From positions 1,240,001 through 1,304,000 of the forward strand of contig CAVWVJ010000001.1 of the NCBI GenBank assembly GCA_963758505.1: a stretch of 64,000 nucleotides of DNA, read 5' to 3'. The DNA is from Korobacter sp963758505. GTDB taxonomy: Bacteria > Acidobacteriota > Terriglobia > Terriglobales > Acidobacteriaceae. The position numbers were made by a program, and so were the translations under genes. The notes beneath the pieces are model-generated. The model was not told the origin of the DNA and made no database searches. It saw nothing but the letters and a program-made list of their open reading frames with translations. Below, piece by piece: positions 8,799 through 16,785 of this stretch (the first letter of the stretch is position 1; every line of letters starts with the position of its first letter).

Positions 8799-9161
8799 CT
8801 ATTTCTTTACCGTCACGCGGCTGGCGATTTGGTCGTACTCGCCGTGCGTCAAGATCTTCCGGCTGACCAGGTCGCTCGGCTCGTTATACGGGCGGGCCGC
8901 CATGATGCGCTCGGCGCGGGCGTCCGTAATTCCCGGCAGCTTCATCAGATCTTCCTTCGTTGCCGAGTTGAGGTCGACGGTGTTTTTCCCAAGGCCGTCC
9001 TTGATACCTTCGGCTACGGCCTTGGTGTCGGCCTTGACCGCAGCGGTCGCGTTGGCGGTGCGCTCCCGGATCTGGTCCGGATTTTGCGGAGCCGTGCAGC
9101 CGGAAAGAAACGCCAGCAACAAAGATGCGGTGAGGAGACGGGGCAAATCCAGAGTACGCAT
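8799..9161 (-). CDS. Helix-hairpin-helix lipoprotein (ComEA-like domain)
   Basis: A 120-residue protein. A signal peptide with lipobox LSGC predicts lipid attachment near Cys22. A helical middle (about 30-60) leads to a ComEA-type helix-hairpin-helix domain starting DLNSATKEDLMKLPGI. This domain class binds DNA non-specifically; in ComEA it captures transforming DNA at the cell surface. No competence genes adjoin it here. A paralogous domain is found in the secreted protein at 31176-31502. The ATG at 9161 is preferred to a GTG at 9167; neither has a good ribosome binding site. Confidence 0.85.
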   Translation of the reverse strand: MRTLDLPRLLTASLLLAFLSGCTAPQNPDQIRERTANATAAVKADTKAVAEGIKDGLGKNTVDLNSATKEDLMKLPGITDARAERIMAARPYNEPSDLVSRKILTHGEYDQIASRVTVKK

Positions 9162-9231
9162 AGGCACATTGGATGCACTTTGAGCCGCCGGATGTTTTCG
9201 AGTTGCTGAAGGAATCTATCTGCGTCGCGGG

Positions 9232-10107
9232 CTAGCCGCCCAGGTCCACGTGTTCGACATCGTCCACGGGGTGACCTAAGAATCCCGTGCCAAGCCGACG
9301 GAACTTCTGCACGGAATCGGTGACGAAGAAGCGGAAATCCGGCGTGCCGGGCCGAAGGTCAGGCTCTTTCGGGGCCGGGACCGCCTTGGCGCCCCCGGTT
9401 TGGGTCGCTCCGGACCCCGTAGCGGGCGCCGGTGCGGCTCCCAGTTTCGCCGCCAGCGCGCGGGCCGTGGACTCGGCGGAGTCCACGATCGCCACCTCGG
9501 GCGGCACGACCTTGCGCAGGAGCGGCCGGATGAGAGGGTAGTGGGTGCAGCCGAGGAGAAGCACGTCGTTGTGCCGGTCGCGGCGGTGAAACGCATCCTG
9601 CAGGTAGATTTCGGCGACCTGCCGGGTTACGGGGTGATCCGTCCAGCCTTCTTCCACCAGGGGAACCAGCAACGGGCAGGCTTTTTCGTAGGCGTGGACG
9701 CCAAGGTTTTCCAGGGCGCGATAATAGGCGTGGCTGGCGACGGTTGCTTCCGTCCCAATGACGGCGATGCCGCGGCTCTTGGAGAGGGCCGCCGCTGCCG
9801 CTGCCCCGGGCCCCACTACTCCAATTGCCGGCACATGAGCCCTTTCTTCGATCACGTCCATAGCGAGGGCGGTGGCGGTGTTGCAGGCAATCACAAGTTG
9901 CTCGGCGCCCCGGGCCTCGAGAAAGTGGCAGGCTTCCAGGGCGTAGCGGGCCACGGTCTCTGCCGACTTGGCCCCGTAAGGCAACCGCGCGGTGTCTCCG
10001 AAGTAGAGATAATCCGCGTTCGGTACCAGTCGAACAAGTTCGCGCAAAACCGTGAGACCGCCGAAGCCTGAGTCGAAGACGCCAATCACCGGACGTTCCG
10101 AACTCAT
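9232..10107 (-). CDS. murI: Glutamate racemase
   Basis: Interconverts L- and D-glutamate in the cytoplasm, supplying D-Glu for peptidoglycan. Both catalytic Cys motifs are present: CNTAT (Cys75) and GCTHYP (Cys187). The N-terminus IGVFDSGFGGLTVL is diagnostic. At 291 residues it is slightly longer than usual because of an Ala/Pro/Gly-rich insertion at about 224-255, before the final conserved FFVTDSVQKFRRLGTGFLG segment. It overlaps the GerMN gene by four bases (ATGA) and is the last gene of an amidase-GerMN-MurI operon, which groups cell-wall functions. Confidence 0.97.
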   Translation of the reverse strand: MSSERPVIGVFDSGFGGLTVLRELVRLVPNADYLYFGDTARLPYGAKSAETVARYALEACHFLEARGAEQLVIACNTATALAMDVIEERAHVPAIGVVGPGAAAAAALSKSRGIAVIGTEATVASHAYYRALENLGVHAYEKACPLLVPLVEEGWTDHPVTRQVAEIYLQDAFHRRDRHNDVLLLGCTHYPLIRPLLRKVVPPEVAIVDSAESTARALAAKLGAAPAPATGSGATQTGGAKAVPAPKEPDLRPGTPDFRFFVTDSVQKFRRLGTGFLGHPVDDVEHVDLGG

Positions 10108-10697
10108 TGCAGGTCCTTTACGACTTGGATGAAATTGGCGGCATCGAGGGGGGTTTCAAGATCGGCGTGCCCGGCGAGGGTTTCGCGGTCTTTCCCGTTT
10201 ACCAGAATTTTCACCGTCCGAATCTCAGGATTGTTGGCTCGCAAGGTTGCGACGATCGATGCGACGGTCAGCTCTTCCGCGAGAATTCCGGAAGGATGTT
10301 TTTCCGCAAATGCGCTGTTGAAATCCACGACGACCAGTCCGTTCTTCACGAAGTACACATCGTTCACATCGGCGCCCTCGCCAATGGTGTGCGGGGACGG
10401 CGAGGTCTGGTAGAGGGTCAGCAGGTTGCGGAGAATCTGCTGGGTGCGCTCGCTGCTATCCGCGGGCAGCGGAATGCTCACGGTGGTGCGAGTAAGCAGC
10501 CCGGTGCGGTCGTCGGCAACATACAGCGTGGCGGGGCTGGTTTGCCCGGTGACCGGGGGCGCCACGGGAAGCTGGTCAAGCGCCACCCTGGTCTGTTTGC
10601 CTTCGGCCCGATGCTTCAGCCGAAACGTGTATATGCCGAGGATGACCGCAACCACCACCAGGATCGCAGCCATGATCTTGAGGTGCCGCGGAATCAT
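10104..10697 (-). CDS. GerMN-domain membrane-anchored protein
   Basis: A 197-residue protein with one N-terminal transmembrane anchor (about 8-25) and a periplasmic GerMN domain. The segment after residue 60 (TLYVADDRTGLL..., then VNDVYFVKNGLVVVDFNSAF) is typical of this domain, first described in the spore germination protein GerM and also found in LpqB. In Bacillus, gerM lies next to the glutamate racemase gene, as here. The phylum is not known to sporulate, so a general cell-wall role is more likely than germination. The start ATG overlaps the amidase stop by four bases, and its own stop overlaps the murI start, which implies tight co-translation. Confidence 0.88.
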   Translation of the reverse strand: MIPRHLKIMAAILVVVAVILGIYTFRLKHRAEGKQTRVALDQLPVAPPVTGQTSPATLYVADDRTGLLTRTTVSIPLPADSSERTQQILRNLLTLYQTSPSPHTIGEGADVNDVYFVKNGLVVVDFNSAFAEKHPSGILAEELTVASIVATLRANNPEIRTVKILVNGKDRETLAGHADLETPLDAANFIQVVKDLQ

Positions 10698-12139
10698 CTG
10701 GCCCCCAGGAGTTTGGGCTTCATGGCAGCGATGCCATTGGCGACCGCAGCCGCAACGTTCTGCTGGTAGTCAGCGTCGTTAATGTCGGAGACGTCTGTAT
10801 CCGGGGGCGCCACTTCGATGGCGATGGCCGGTGCGGCAATGTTACGCATGGGACGCAGCGGCGCCGGAAAGGCCGTAACCGCGATCTGGCGGTTGCTTAA
10901 CTCCGCCGAGACCGAGCCTGCGACTTGCGAACTGAGATCGAGAAAAGACGCCTGTGCCTGCGGCCAAGGCAGAAATCCGTGGGGAATGATGCCGGCTGGC
11001 GCCATGAGGGCGGTGAAGATGCGTGTCCCGGTTCCGAGATTGGCGGCGTGGACGCAGACATAGACTGCGGGACGGGCGGAGTTGACCGCGACCGCGCGAT
11101 CGTCGAGGGAGATCGTGGTGTCCCCGGAGCGCAGCAGGATCGTATAGATGTTCTTGGTCTGCAACTCATGTTGCAGGCGGCGGGCAATGGCAAGGTTTAC
11201 GTCTTTCTCTTGGATGGTGTCGGTGATGGCGGCCCCGCGTTCCTCCCCACCGTGCGCCGGATCGATCACCACGACAAAACGCGGTCCGGGGGGCGCTGCG
11301 GGTGCGGGCGCAACGGAAGGCGTTGCGGGAGGCGTTGGCGGATTTGCCGGCGCTTCGGCGTTGGCGGATTGGGTTGGAGCGTTCTGAGCCGGCGCGATGA
11401 TGACGGACTTGTTTCCATCCGCAAATGTAGCCGTGAGCGGCACGGTTCCATTTACCGTAATTTGCGCATTTCCGCCGGCGTCGCTGAAAACCATGGCGGT
11501 GATGTTCGGATCTCCGGTTTGCAAGGTTTCCGGGCCGGCATTCACGACGGGCTCGCGGCGGAAGGTCAGTCGTAGTTTTCCGGGCTCGGTGGCGACCATG
11601 GGATTCACCGGAGCTGAGAAGTTGAGGATCAGCCTCGACGTCGGGGTTTTCTGAACGTCAGGAGTGAAACTTACGGCGACATTGCCGAGGAGCAAGCGCA
11701 GAGAGCTTTCCCGAAAGTTCGCCTGCCAGCCCGTGAACAGGGTGGCGAGAACGCCGACGTTGCGAGCCGGAACGTAGCCTCGTCCGTTCTCCATGTGGAA
11801 ATTTCCGGCGAGATCGAAGTCCTGGCCGTGAACTTTTCCTTTGTTTTTGCCGTCCTGGAACTCCGCTTCCAGTTCGTGGCCGGTAGAGGAGGCAAAGCGG
11901 AGCCTCCATTTCTTGCCGTCGTCCCGGGCCTCGACGGTACCGAGGGGTTCGAGGACGTCGGCCAGGCCAACGTAGTCTTTTCCGTCAAAAGAGGTGACCG
12001 GAACGGAATAGGAGGCAGCGGGAGCGTAAATGCTAAGGTGCTTTTCCGCCTGGGTCCGGGCGGCTGGCGCAAACCACAGGGCCGCTCCGAGGGAAAGCAG
12101 CGCCAGCAGGAACCATTGCGCTTGAGAGCGGAACTTCAA
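10694..12139 (-). CDS. N-acetylmuramoyl-L-alanine amidase (Amidase_3, AmiC-like)
   Basis: A periplasmic zinc amidase that cleaves the lactyl-amide bond of peptidoglycan. The order is a signal peptide ending near ARTQA, an N-terminal beta-rich AMIN-like region (about 40-260), a Pro/Ala linker and the catalytic domain. Zinc-ligand positions are visible: His in VVIDPAHGGEERGA, Glu in TIQEKDVNLAI and His in YVCVHAANLG. The catalytic Glu is probably in IAIEVAPPD. The TTG at 12139 is proposed because AAGGGG lies ten bases upstream and it gives a clean signal peptide; a GTG at 12163 would add eight residues. It is the first gene of the cell-wall operon with GerMN and MurI. Confidence 0.92.
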   Translation of the reverse strand: MKFRSQAQWFLLALLSLGAALWFAPAARTQAEKHLSIYAPAASYSVPVTSFDGKDYVGLADVLEPLGTVEARDDGKKWRLRFASSTGHELEAEFQDGKNKGKVHGQDFDLAGNFHMENGRGYVPARNVGVLATLFTGWQANFRESSLRLLLGNVAVSFTPDVQKTPTSRLILNFSAPVNPMVATEPGKLRLTFRREPVVNAGPETLQTGDPNITAMVFSDAGGNAQITVNGTVPLTATFADGNKSVIIAPAQNAPTQSANAEAPANPPTPPATPSVAPAPAAPPGPRFVVVIDPAHGGEERGAAITDTIQEKDVNLAIARRLQHELQTKNIYTILLRSGDTTISLDDRAVAVNSARPAVYVCVHAANLGTGTRIFTALMAPAGIIPHGFLPWPQAQASFLDLSSQVAGSVSAELSNRQIAVTAFPAPLRPMRNIAAPAIAIEVAPPDTDVSDINDADYQQNVAAAVANGIAAMKPKLLGAR

Positions 12140-12463
12140 CGTACAGTTGCCCCTTGTGAACACAAATCACATCGGCCCAAACAAAAGAGCTCGTTTGGAC
12201 ACGAACCGGAAACAATTGCGGTCAGTGACGCCGACGCCGGAGCCCCGTCTAAGTCGATGGATCGGCAAGGCTCGGGGTATTTGACCGCGCTTCAAACGAG
12301 TGTCAGCAGCTAGCGGGATTGTAGCAGTTGAAAAGAAAACCAACCGCCATCAGTTTCTCATCTCATGTCTTACGACAGGATCTCTGCAAATCCGCACCGC
12401 GCCTGCCATTCGTACCAGAATGTCGTGATAACATCTGCGCCACATCGAAAGAAGGGACCCCCT
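12140..12463. other. Divergent intergenic region
   Basis: About 324 bases between the divergently transcribed amidase and VWFA genes, so promoters for both must lie here. No clear consensus -35/-10 pair, terminator or RNA structure was recognised. Confidence 0.4.
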
Positions 12464-13558
12464 ATGGGCAGCAGGAATTGTAGGGTGCGCGTGTCATCGG
12501 CGTGGCACATGCAAGTCTCGCGCGCCGCATCGTCGCTAGCGACGGCGCATACACGTTCACCCCTTTACCTTCTTTGTTGGGCCGTAGTACTGGCGGCGGT
12601 TTGTGGCTTGGCAGTACCGGGCTTCGCGCAGGTGGACACCAACGATATCCACGTACAGCCGCGCGAAGAGAAAGAAAAGAAGCCGGTAGTTCCGCAGGCG
12701 GACCCAAGCCTTAATATCCACACGCGGCCGATGCGCGTGGATGTGAACCTGGTCCTGGTTCCGGTCACGATTACGGACCCGGATAACCGGCTGGTCACCG
12801 GACTGGAAAAAGAAAATTTCCACGTCTTCGACGCCGGGGTCGAGCAGCAGATCCGTCACTTCTCGAGTGAAGATGCCCCGGTATCGATTGGCGTGATCTT
12901 CGATATCAGCGGCTCCATGGCGAACAAAATCGACAAGTCGCGCGAGGCGATCGTCGAGTTCTTTAAAACCGCCAATCCGGACGATGAGTTCTTCGTGATT
13001 GCGTTTAACGACCGGCCGGAAGTTCTTGCCGATTTCACCAACAGTATTGAAGACATCCAGGAAAAGCTCACCCTTTTGCAGCCTAAGGACCGCACCTCCT
13101 TGCTCGATGCGATCTATCTCGGAATGAACAAGATGCGGCAGGCGAAATACGAGCGAAAGGCGCTGCTCATCATCTCCGACGGCGGCGATAACCACAGCCG
13201 CTACACGGAAAACGAGATTAAATCGATGGTTCGAGAGGCGGATGTGCAGATTTATGCCATCGGCATCTACGATCCCAACCCGGCGATGCCGGAGGAGATT
13301 GCCGGTCCTGCGCTGCTGTCCGAGATTTCGGATTGGACGGGCGGGCGTACGTTTCCTATCGATAACGTCAATGAATTAGCGGACGTAGCGACAAAGATAG
13401 GAGTAGAGCTGCGCAACCAATATGTGCTCGGCTACCGTCCAAGTAAACCTGGGAAAGATGGCAAATGGCGTAAGATCAAGGTTCGCCTTGTACCTCCAAA
13501 GGGATTGCCACCGCTCCATGTTTTTGCAAAGACTGGTTATTATGCTCCATCGGAATAA
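12464..13558 (+). CDS. Secreted VWFA-related Acidobacterial domain protein (1)
   Basis: A 364-residue exported protein. After a long positively charged N-region, a hydrophobic core and the cleavage motif GFAQV (about residue 56), it has the family's lead-in beta domain (RVDVNLVLVPVTITDPDNRLV...) and a von Willebrand A domain. The metal-ion-dependent adhesion site begins DISGS at 147-151. The family is largely restricted to Acidobacteriota, where it is strongly expanded; its function is unknown, and adhesion or protein-complex assembly in the periplasm or on the surface is inferred. The ATG at 12464 follows GAAGGGA. The next VWFA gene starts one base after its stop. Confidence 0.9.
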   Translation: MGSRNCRVRVSSAWHMQVSRAASSLATAHTRSPLYLLCWAVVLAAVCGLAVPGFAQVDTNDIHVQPREEKEKKPVVPQADPSLNIHTRPMRVDVNLVLVPVTITDPDNRLVTGLEKENFHVFDAGVEQQIRHFSSEDAPVSIGVIFDISGSMANKIDKSREAIVEFFKTANPDDEFFVIAFNDRPEVLADFTNSIEDIQEKLTLLQPKDRTSLLDAIYLGMNKMRQAKYERKALLIISDGGDNHSRYTENEIKSMVREADVQIYAIGIYDPNPAMPEEIAGPALLSEISDWTGGRTFPIDNVNELADVATKIGVELRNQYVLGYRPSKPGKDGKWRKIKVRLVPPKGLPPLHVFAKTGYYAPSE

Positions 13559-13559
13559 A

Positions 13560-14792
13560 ATGCCTGCTATTCGTGTGTTTCCAGCACTGTTTCTCGGTTC
13601 TGCGCTTCTTTTCGGGCAAACATCCGCTCAAAACCAGTCGAATTCCAACCCGCAGGGCCAGCCACCCGCTTATCAGCCTGGCCAGCAGAGCAAGCCGGAC
13701 AGCGGTACGATCCAGCCGATTCAAGAGGGCGGCCAAGCGCAGCCCCCGGCCCAAACCCAGCCGACGCAAGCCCAGCCGGGCGATGCTCCTGCCGATAACG
13801 GCACGGACAGCCAGATACCCGCAAAGTCGCCGAACCAGCCCAGTGATACCGTGCAGGTTCCGACCGGCAAAGCAGGCCAGGCACCCGACTCTGAAAGCAG
13901 CGGCGTGTTCATCTTCAAAAAGCAGGTGGAAGAAGTTCGCCTGCATGCCACCGTGGTGGACGATCGCCAACGGCTGGTGACGAACCTCGATAAGACGGCT
14001 TTCACGGTGTTCGAGAATGGCCAGGAGCAGCAGATCACTTCGTTTCGTCACGAAGATGTGCCGGTGGCGCTTGGCATTGTGATCGACAACTCGGGATCGA
14101 TGCGCGATAAGCGACCCGCGGTCAACCAGGCGGCCATCAACTTCGTCAAGGCGAGCAATCCGCAGGACGAAGTGTTCGTGGTGAACTTCAACGACGATTA
14201 TTATCTCGACCAGGATTACACCGACAGCGTTCCCAAGCTGAAAGAAGCGTTGGAGCGCTACGAGACGCGCGGCGGTACGGCATTGTATGACGCGGTGTTG
14301 GCATCGACCGACCATCTCATGAAGGCTCCGAAGCTGGAGAAGCGGGTTCTCTTCGTAGTGACCGATGGGGAAGACGATGCCAGCCTGAATACGCTGGAGC
14401 AGACGATCCGGAAGGTGCAGCAGGAAAATGGCCCGACGATCTACACCATCGGGATCCTCGATGAGCAGGGAAGCCACAAGCGGCGCGCACAGCGGGCGTT
14501 ACGCGAGATGGCGGAAGCGACCGGTGGGGTTGCATTTTTCCCGGCGAGCCTCGATGAGGTCAACCAGATTACGCAGCAGATCGCGCACGATATCCGGAAC
14601 CAGTACACCATCCTCTATAAGCCCAGCAATCCGCAATCCCAGGGCGGATATCGCAGCGTGAAGGTAGAAGCGCGGGCGCGGGGTTTCGGGAAACTCCAGG
14701 TGCGAACGCGCAGCGGCTACTATGCCGGTCAGGACCAATCCACTCCGGCCAACAAAGCTGCCAACCAGCAGCCGAGTCCGGCCGTTCGTTAG
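13560..14792 (+). CDS. Secreted VWFA-related Acidobacterial domain protein (2)
   Basis: A 410-residue paralogue of the preceding gene, translationally adjacent (TAAAATG). It has a signal peptide (cleavage near TSAQ, residue 24), a long Gln/Pro-rich disordered linker (about 25-112) that the first copy lacks, the same lead-in beta domain (VRLHATVVDDRQRLV) and a VWA domain with adhesion-site motif DNSGS at 176-180. The C-terminal NQYTILYKPSNP segment parallels NQYVLGYRPSKP in copy 1. An in-frame ATG at 13542, inside the upstream gene, is an alternative start. A strong terminator follows, so the two VWFA genes form one operon. Confidence 0.9.
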   Translation: MPAIRVFPALFLGSALLFGQTSAQNQSNSNPQGQPPAYQPGQQSKPDSGTIQPIQEGGQAQPPAQTQPTQAQPGDAPADNGTDSQIPAKSPNQPSDTVQVPTGKAGQAPDSESSGVFIFKKQVEEVRLHATVVDDRQRLVTNLDKTAFTVFENGQEQQITSFRHEDVPVALGIVIDNSGSMRDKRPAVNQAAINFVKASNPQDEVFVVNFNDDYYLDQDYTDSVPKLKEALERYETRGGTALYDAVLASTDHLMKAPKLEKRVLFVVTDGEDDASLNTLEQTIRKVQQENGPTIYTIGILDEQGSHKRRAQRALREMAEATGGVAFFPASLDEVNQITQQIAHDIRNQYTILYKPSNPQSQGGYRSVKVEARARGFGKLQVRTRSGYYAGQDQSTPANKAANQQPSPAVR

Positions 14793-14813
14793 TTCGAGAT
14801 TCGTAGGCCGCGA

Positions 14814-14842
14814 AGCCCCGCACGATGCGGGGCTTTCGTTTG
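14814..14842 (+). terminator. Terminator of the VWFA operon
   Basis: A perfect 9-bp stem (AGCCCCGCA 14814-14822 with TGCGGGGCT 14826-14834) has a 3-base loop and is followed by T-rich TTTCGTTT. Confidence 0.9.
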
Positions 14843-14917
14843 GCGCGATGATGGCGCCGGGGAGCACCTGAGCATTTGCTACACTCTCTGACGATCGATT
14901 ACGGGGGTTGAAATCGC

Positions 14918-16060
14918 ATGTCATCCAGTCACGGCGCCACGGTGCGCCGCTTTGCTATCGCCGCTGCCGCGCTCGTCGCAGCGACCTCCCTCATCGCCGC
15001 CAGACCTGCGCAGGCTCCGCAAACCAACGGGCCCAAGACGGCTGTCCAGGCCTTCAAGAACATCCAGGTACTGAAAGATATTCCGGCTGACGAGTTGATT
15101 CCCTCGATGCAGTTCATCACGAACTCGCTGGGGGTGGAGTGCGACTTCTGTCACGTCGAGGGCGCCTTCGATAAGGACGACAAGGACGAAAAGAAGACCG
15201 CCCGCAAGATGATGACGATGATGATCACCATCAACCAGGAGAATTTCGAAGGCAAGAAAGTTGTCAGCTGCAATACGTGTCATCGCGGAACGCCGCATCC
15301 GCAGGGCATTCCGGCGATCACCGCGGAAGCGCGGCAGCCGATGCCCACCGAGGAGATGGAGCACGAACACCAGGATCATGGCAATCTTCCTCCCGCCGAT
15401 CCGGTCCTCGATGCGTACGTCAAGGCCGTGGGGGGAGCGGAAGCCATCGCGAAAATCAAATCCGTTACCGAGAAGGCCGGGATGGAAATGGGGCCCGGCC
15501 ACAACGTCGCTGTCGAGATCTATGAAGAACGTCCCGATCGCCGTGTGTCCATTGCGCACATGCCGGGTGGGAGTGACAGCGTGACCGGTTACAACGGCAG
15601 CGAAGGATGGCTTACGTTTCCGAAGAGACCGGTGCGGGTCATGAACGGCGATGAGCAGTACGCGGCAAAACTTGATGCCGAATTTCTCGTGCCCAGCGAT
15701 CCGCGGAAAGTTTTCGCTGAATTCAAGTCGGCGAAGCCGGAGACGATTGACGGCAAAGAGGTAGATGTCGTCCAGGGAATTAATCCCGACCAGCCGCCCG
15801 TGAAACTCTACTTCGATAAGCAGACGGGGCTGCTCATCCGGATGCTTCGCTACGCCAATACGCCCCTTGGACTGAACCCGACGCAGGTAGATTTTGCCGA
15901 CTACCGCTCGCAAAATGGGGCGAAGATTCCGTTTGAATGGACGATCGCACGGCCGTTCGGGCGCTTCACGATCAAGGTGGAGTCGGCGCAAGTCAATGAA
16001 CCGATTGATCCATCGAAGTTCACAAAGCCGGAATCCCCACCCGGACCTGCGCCGCACTAA
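14918..16060 (+). CDS. Periplasmic two-heme c-type cytochrome, reaction-centre cytochrome c subunit type
   Basis: A 380-residue exported protein with an N-terminal signal peptide (to about residue 33) and two CxxCH heme-attachment motifs, CDFCH (75-79) and CNTCH (118-122). The intervening Met-rich helix MMTMMITIN could supply axial Met ligands. The heme region resembles half of the tetraheme photosynthetic reaction-centre cytochrome family; such shortened forms are common in non-phototrophic Acidobacteriota. Residues about 160-375 form a beta-rich domain reminiscent of LolA/LppX folds. Electron-transfer partners are unknown and no oxidoreductase gene is adjacent. It is monocistronic with a strong terminator. 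Confidence 0.88.
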   Translation: MSSSHGATVRRFAIAAAALVAATSLIAARPAQAPQTNGPKTAVQAFKNIQVLKDIPADELIPSMQFITNSLGVECDFCHVEGAFDKDDKDEKKTARKMMTMMITINQENFEGKKVVSCNTCHRGTPHPQGIPAITAEARQPMPTEEMEHEHQDHGNLPPADPVLDAYVKAVGGAEAIAKIKSVTEKAGMEMGPGHNVAVEIYEERPDRRVSIAHMPGGSDSVTGYNGSEGWLTFPKRPVRVMNGDEQYAAKLDAEFLVPSDPRKVFAEFKSAKPETIDGKEVDVVQGINPDQPPVKLYFDKQTGLLIRMLRYANTPLGLNPTQVDFADYRSQNGAKIPFEWTIARPFGRFTIKVESAQVNEPIDPSKFTKPESPPGPAPH

Positions 16061-16067
16061 GGAGCCA

Positions 16068-16097
16068 AACTCGCCTTTCTTCGAGGCGAGTTTTTTT
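16068..16097 (+). terminator. Terminator of the cytochrome c gene
   Basis: A 9-bp stem (AACTCGCCT 16068-16076 with AGGCGAGTT 16084-16092) is followed by a run of T through 16097. Confidence 0.93.
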
Positions 16098-16216
16098 CTT
16101 GGTACAAAAGTACATGTCCCGTTGTATAGTGCGTCCAGCTACTCTGGATTTACAGCTTGAAACTCCTCCCCAGACAGTTAGTATTTAGGACATCGATCCG
16201 AAAAAGGGGATTTCGT

Positions 16217-16723
16217 TTGACAGCAGAGCGCAGGCGCTACTGGAGGCCGGAGGCTTCTCTCGATTTAGTTCCGGTCAGCATTGCTCGGGGTGGCGTGCCC
16301 ACCGCGGTTGCCGCAGGACTGGGCACGGGGCTGTTCATCCTGATCGTGCAAATCTGCATCGACCGCCTCCTGGGGCAAATGCAGCCAACCTTGCTGTACT
16401 CCGACATTTTCATGGCGATGGTCACCGGAGTTGCTACGGGGATCGGCCTGCGGCATTACCAGACGCATATGAAGGCCGACCAAGCACGGAACCGGATGGT
16501 CGCGGAGATGAATCATCACGTTCGCAATGCCCTGACCGTGATCAGCCTGTCAGTACATTCCAAGAACGATCCTCAACTGGAAAGCACCACCTACGAGGCA
16601 ATCCAGCGGATTGACTGGGCCCTTCGGGAGGTACTCGGTCCGGAAAATGCGATCGCTTCCCCGACCCGCATACCCATGCAAGCCCAGGCGGCTTCCGCTT
16701 CGGGTTCTCGCCGAAGCGCATAA
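16217..16723 (+). CDS. Membrane protein with histidine-kinase-like H-box, no ATPase domain
   Basis: A 168-residue protein with two hydrophobic segments (about residues 30-50 and 60-82) followed by a HisKA-like helix containing MVAEMNHHVRNALTVISLSV. This matches the dimerisation/phospho-acceptor helix of sensor kinases, with the candidate His in HHVRN. No N, G1 or G2 box follows, and the protein ends soon after the second helix, so it cannot autophosphorylate alone. It could be a truncated kinase, a phosphotransfer or dimerisation adaptor, or a decayed gene. The TTG at 16217 is chosen because AAGGGGA lies six bases upstream; a TTG at 16157 is possible. Confidence 0.65.
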   Translation: MTAERRRYWRPEASLDLVPVSIARGGVPTAVAAGLGTGLFILIVQICIDRLLGQMQPTLLYSDIFMAMVTGVATGIGLRHYQTHMKADQARNRMVAEMNHHVRNALTVISLSVHSKNDPQLESTTYEAIQRIDWALREVLGPENAIASPTRIPMQAQAASASGSRRSA

Positions 16724-16785
16724 ACCCGCGGTTACCTTGACCATCGCGACGCGACCCGATAGCCTGACAAGTCGGCTTTCCTGTC

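Noticed and set aside
14921..16057. Open frame of 378 codons antisense to the cytochrome c gene
   Set aside because: It is a complete mirror of a gene with clear heme motifs; composition and lack of start signals mark it as a shadow.
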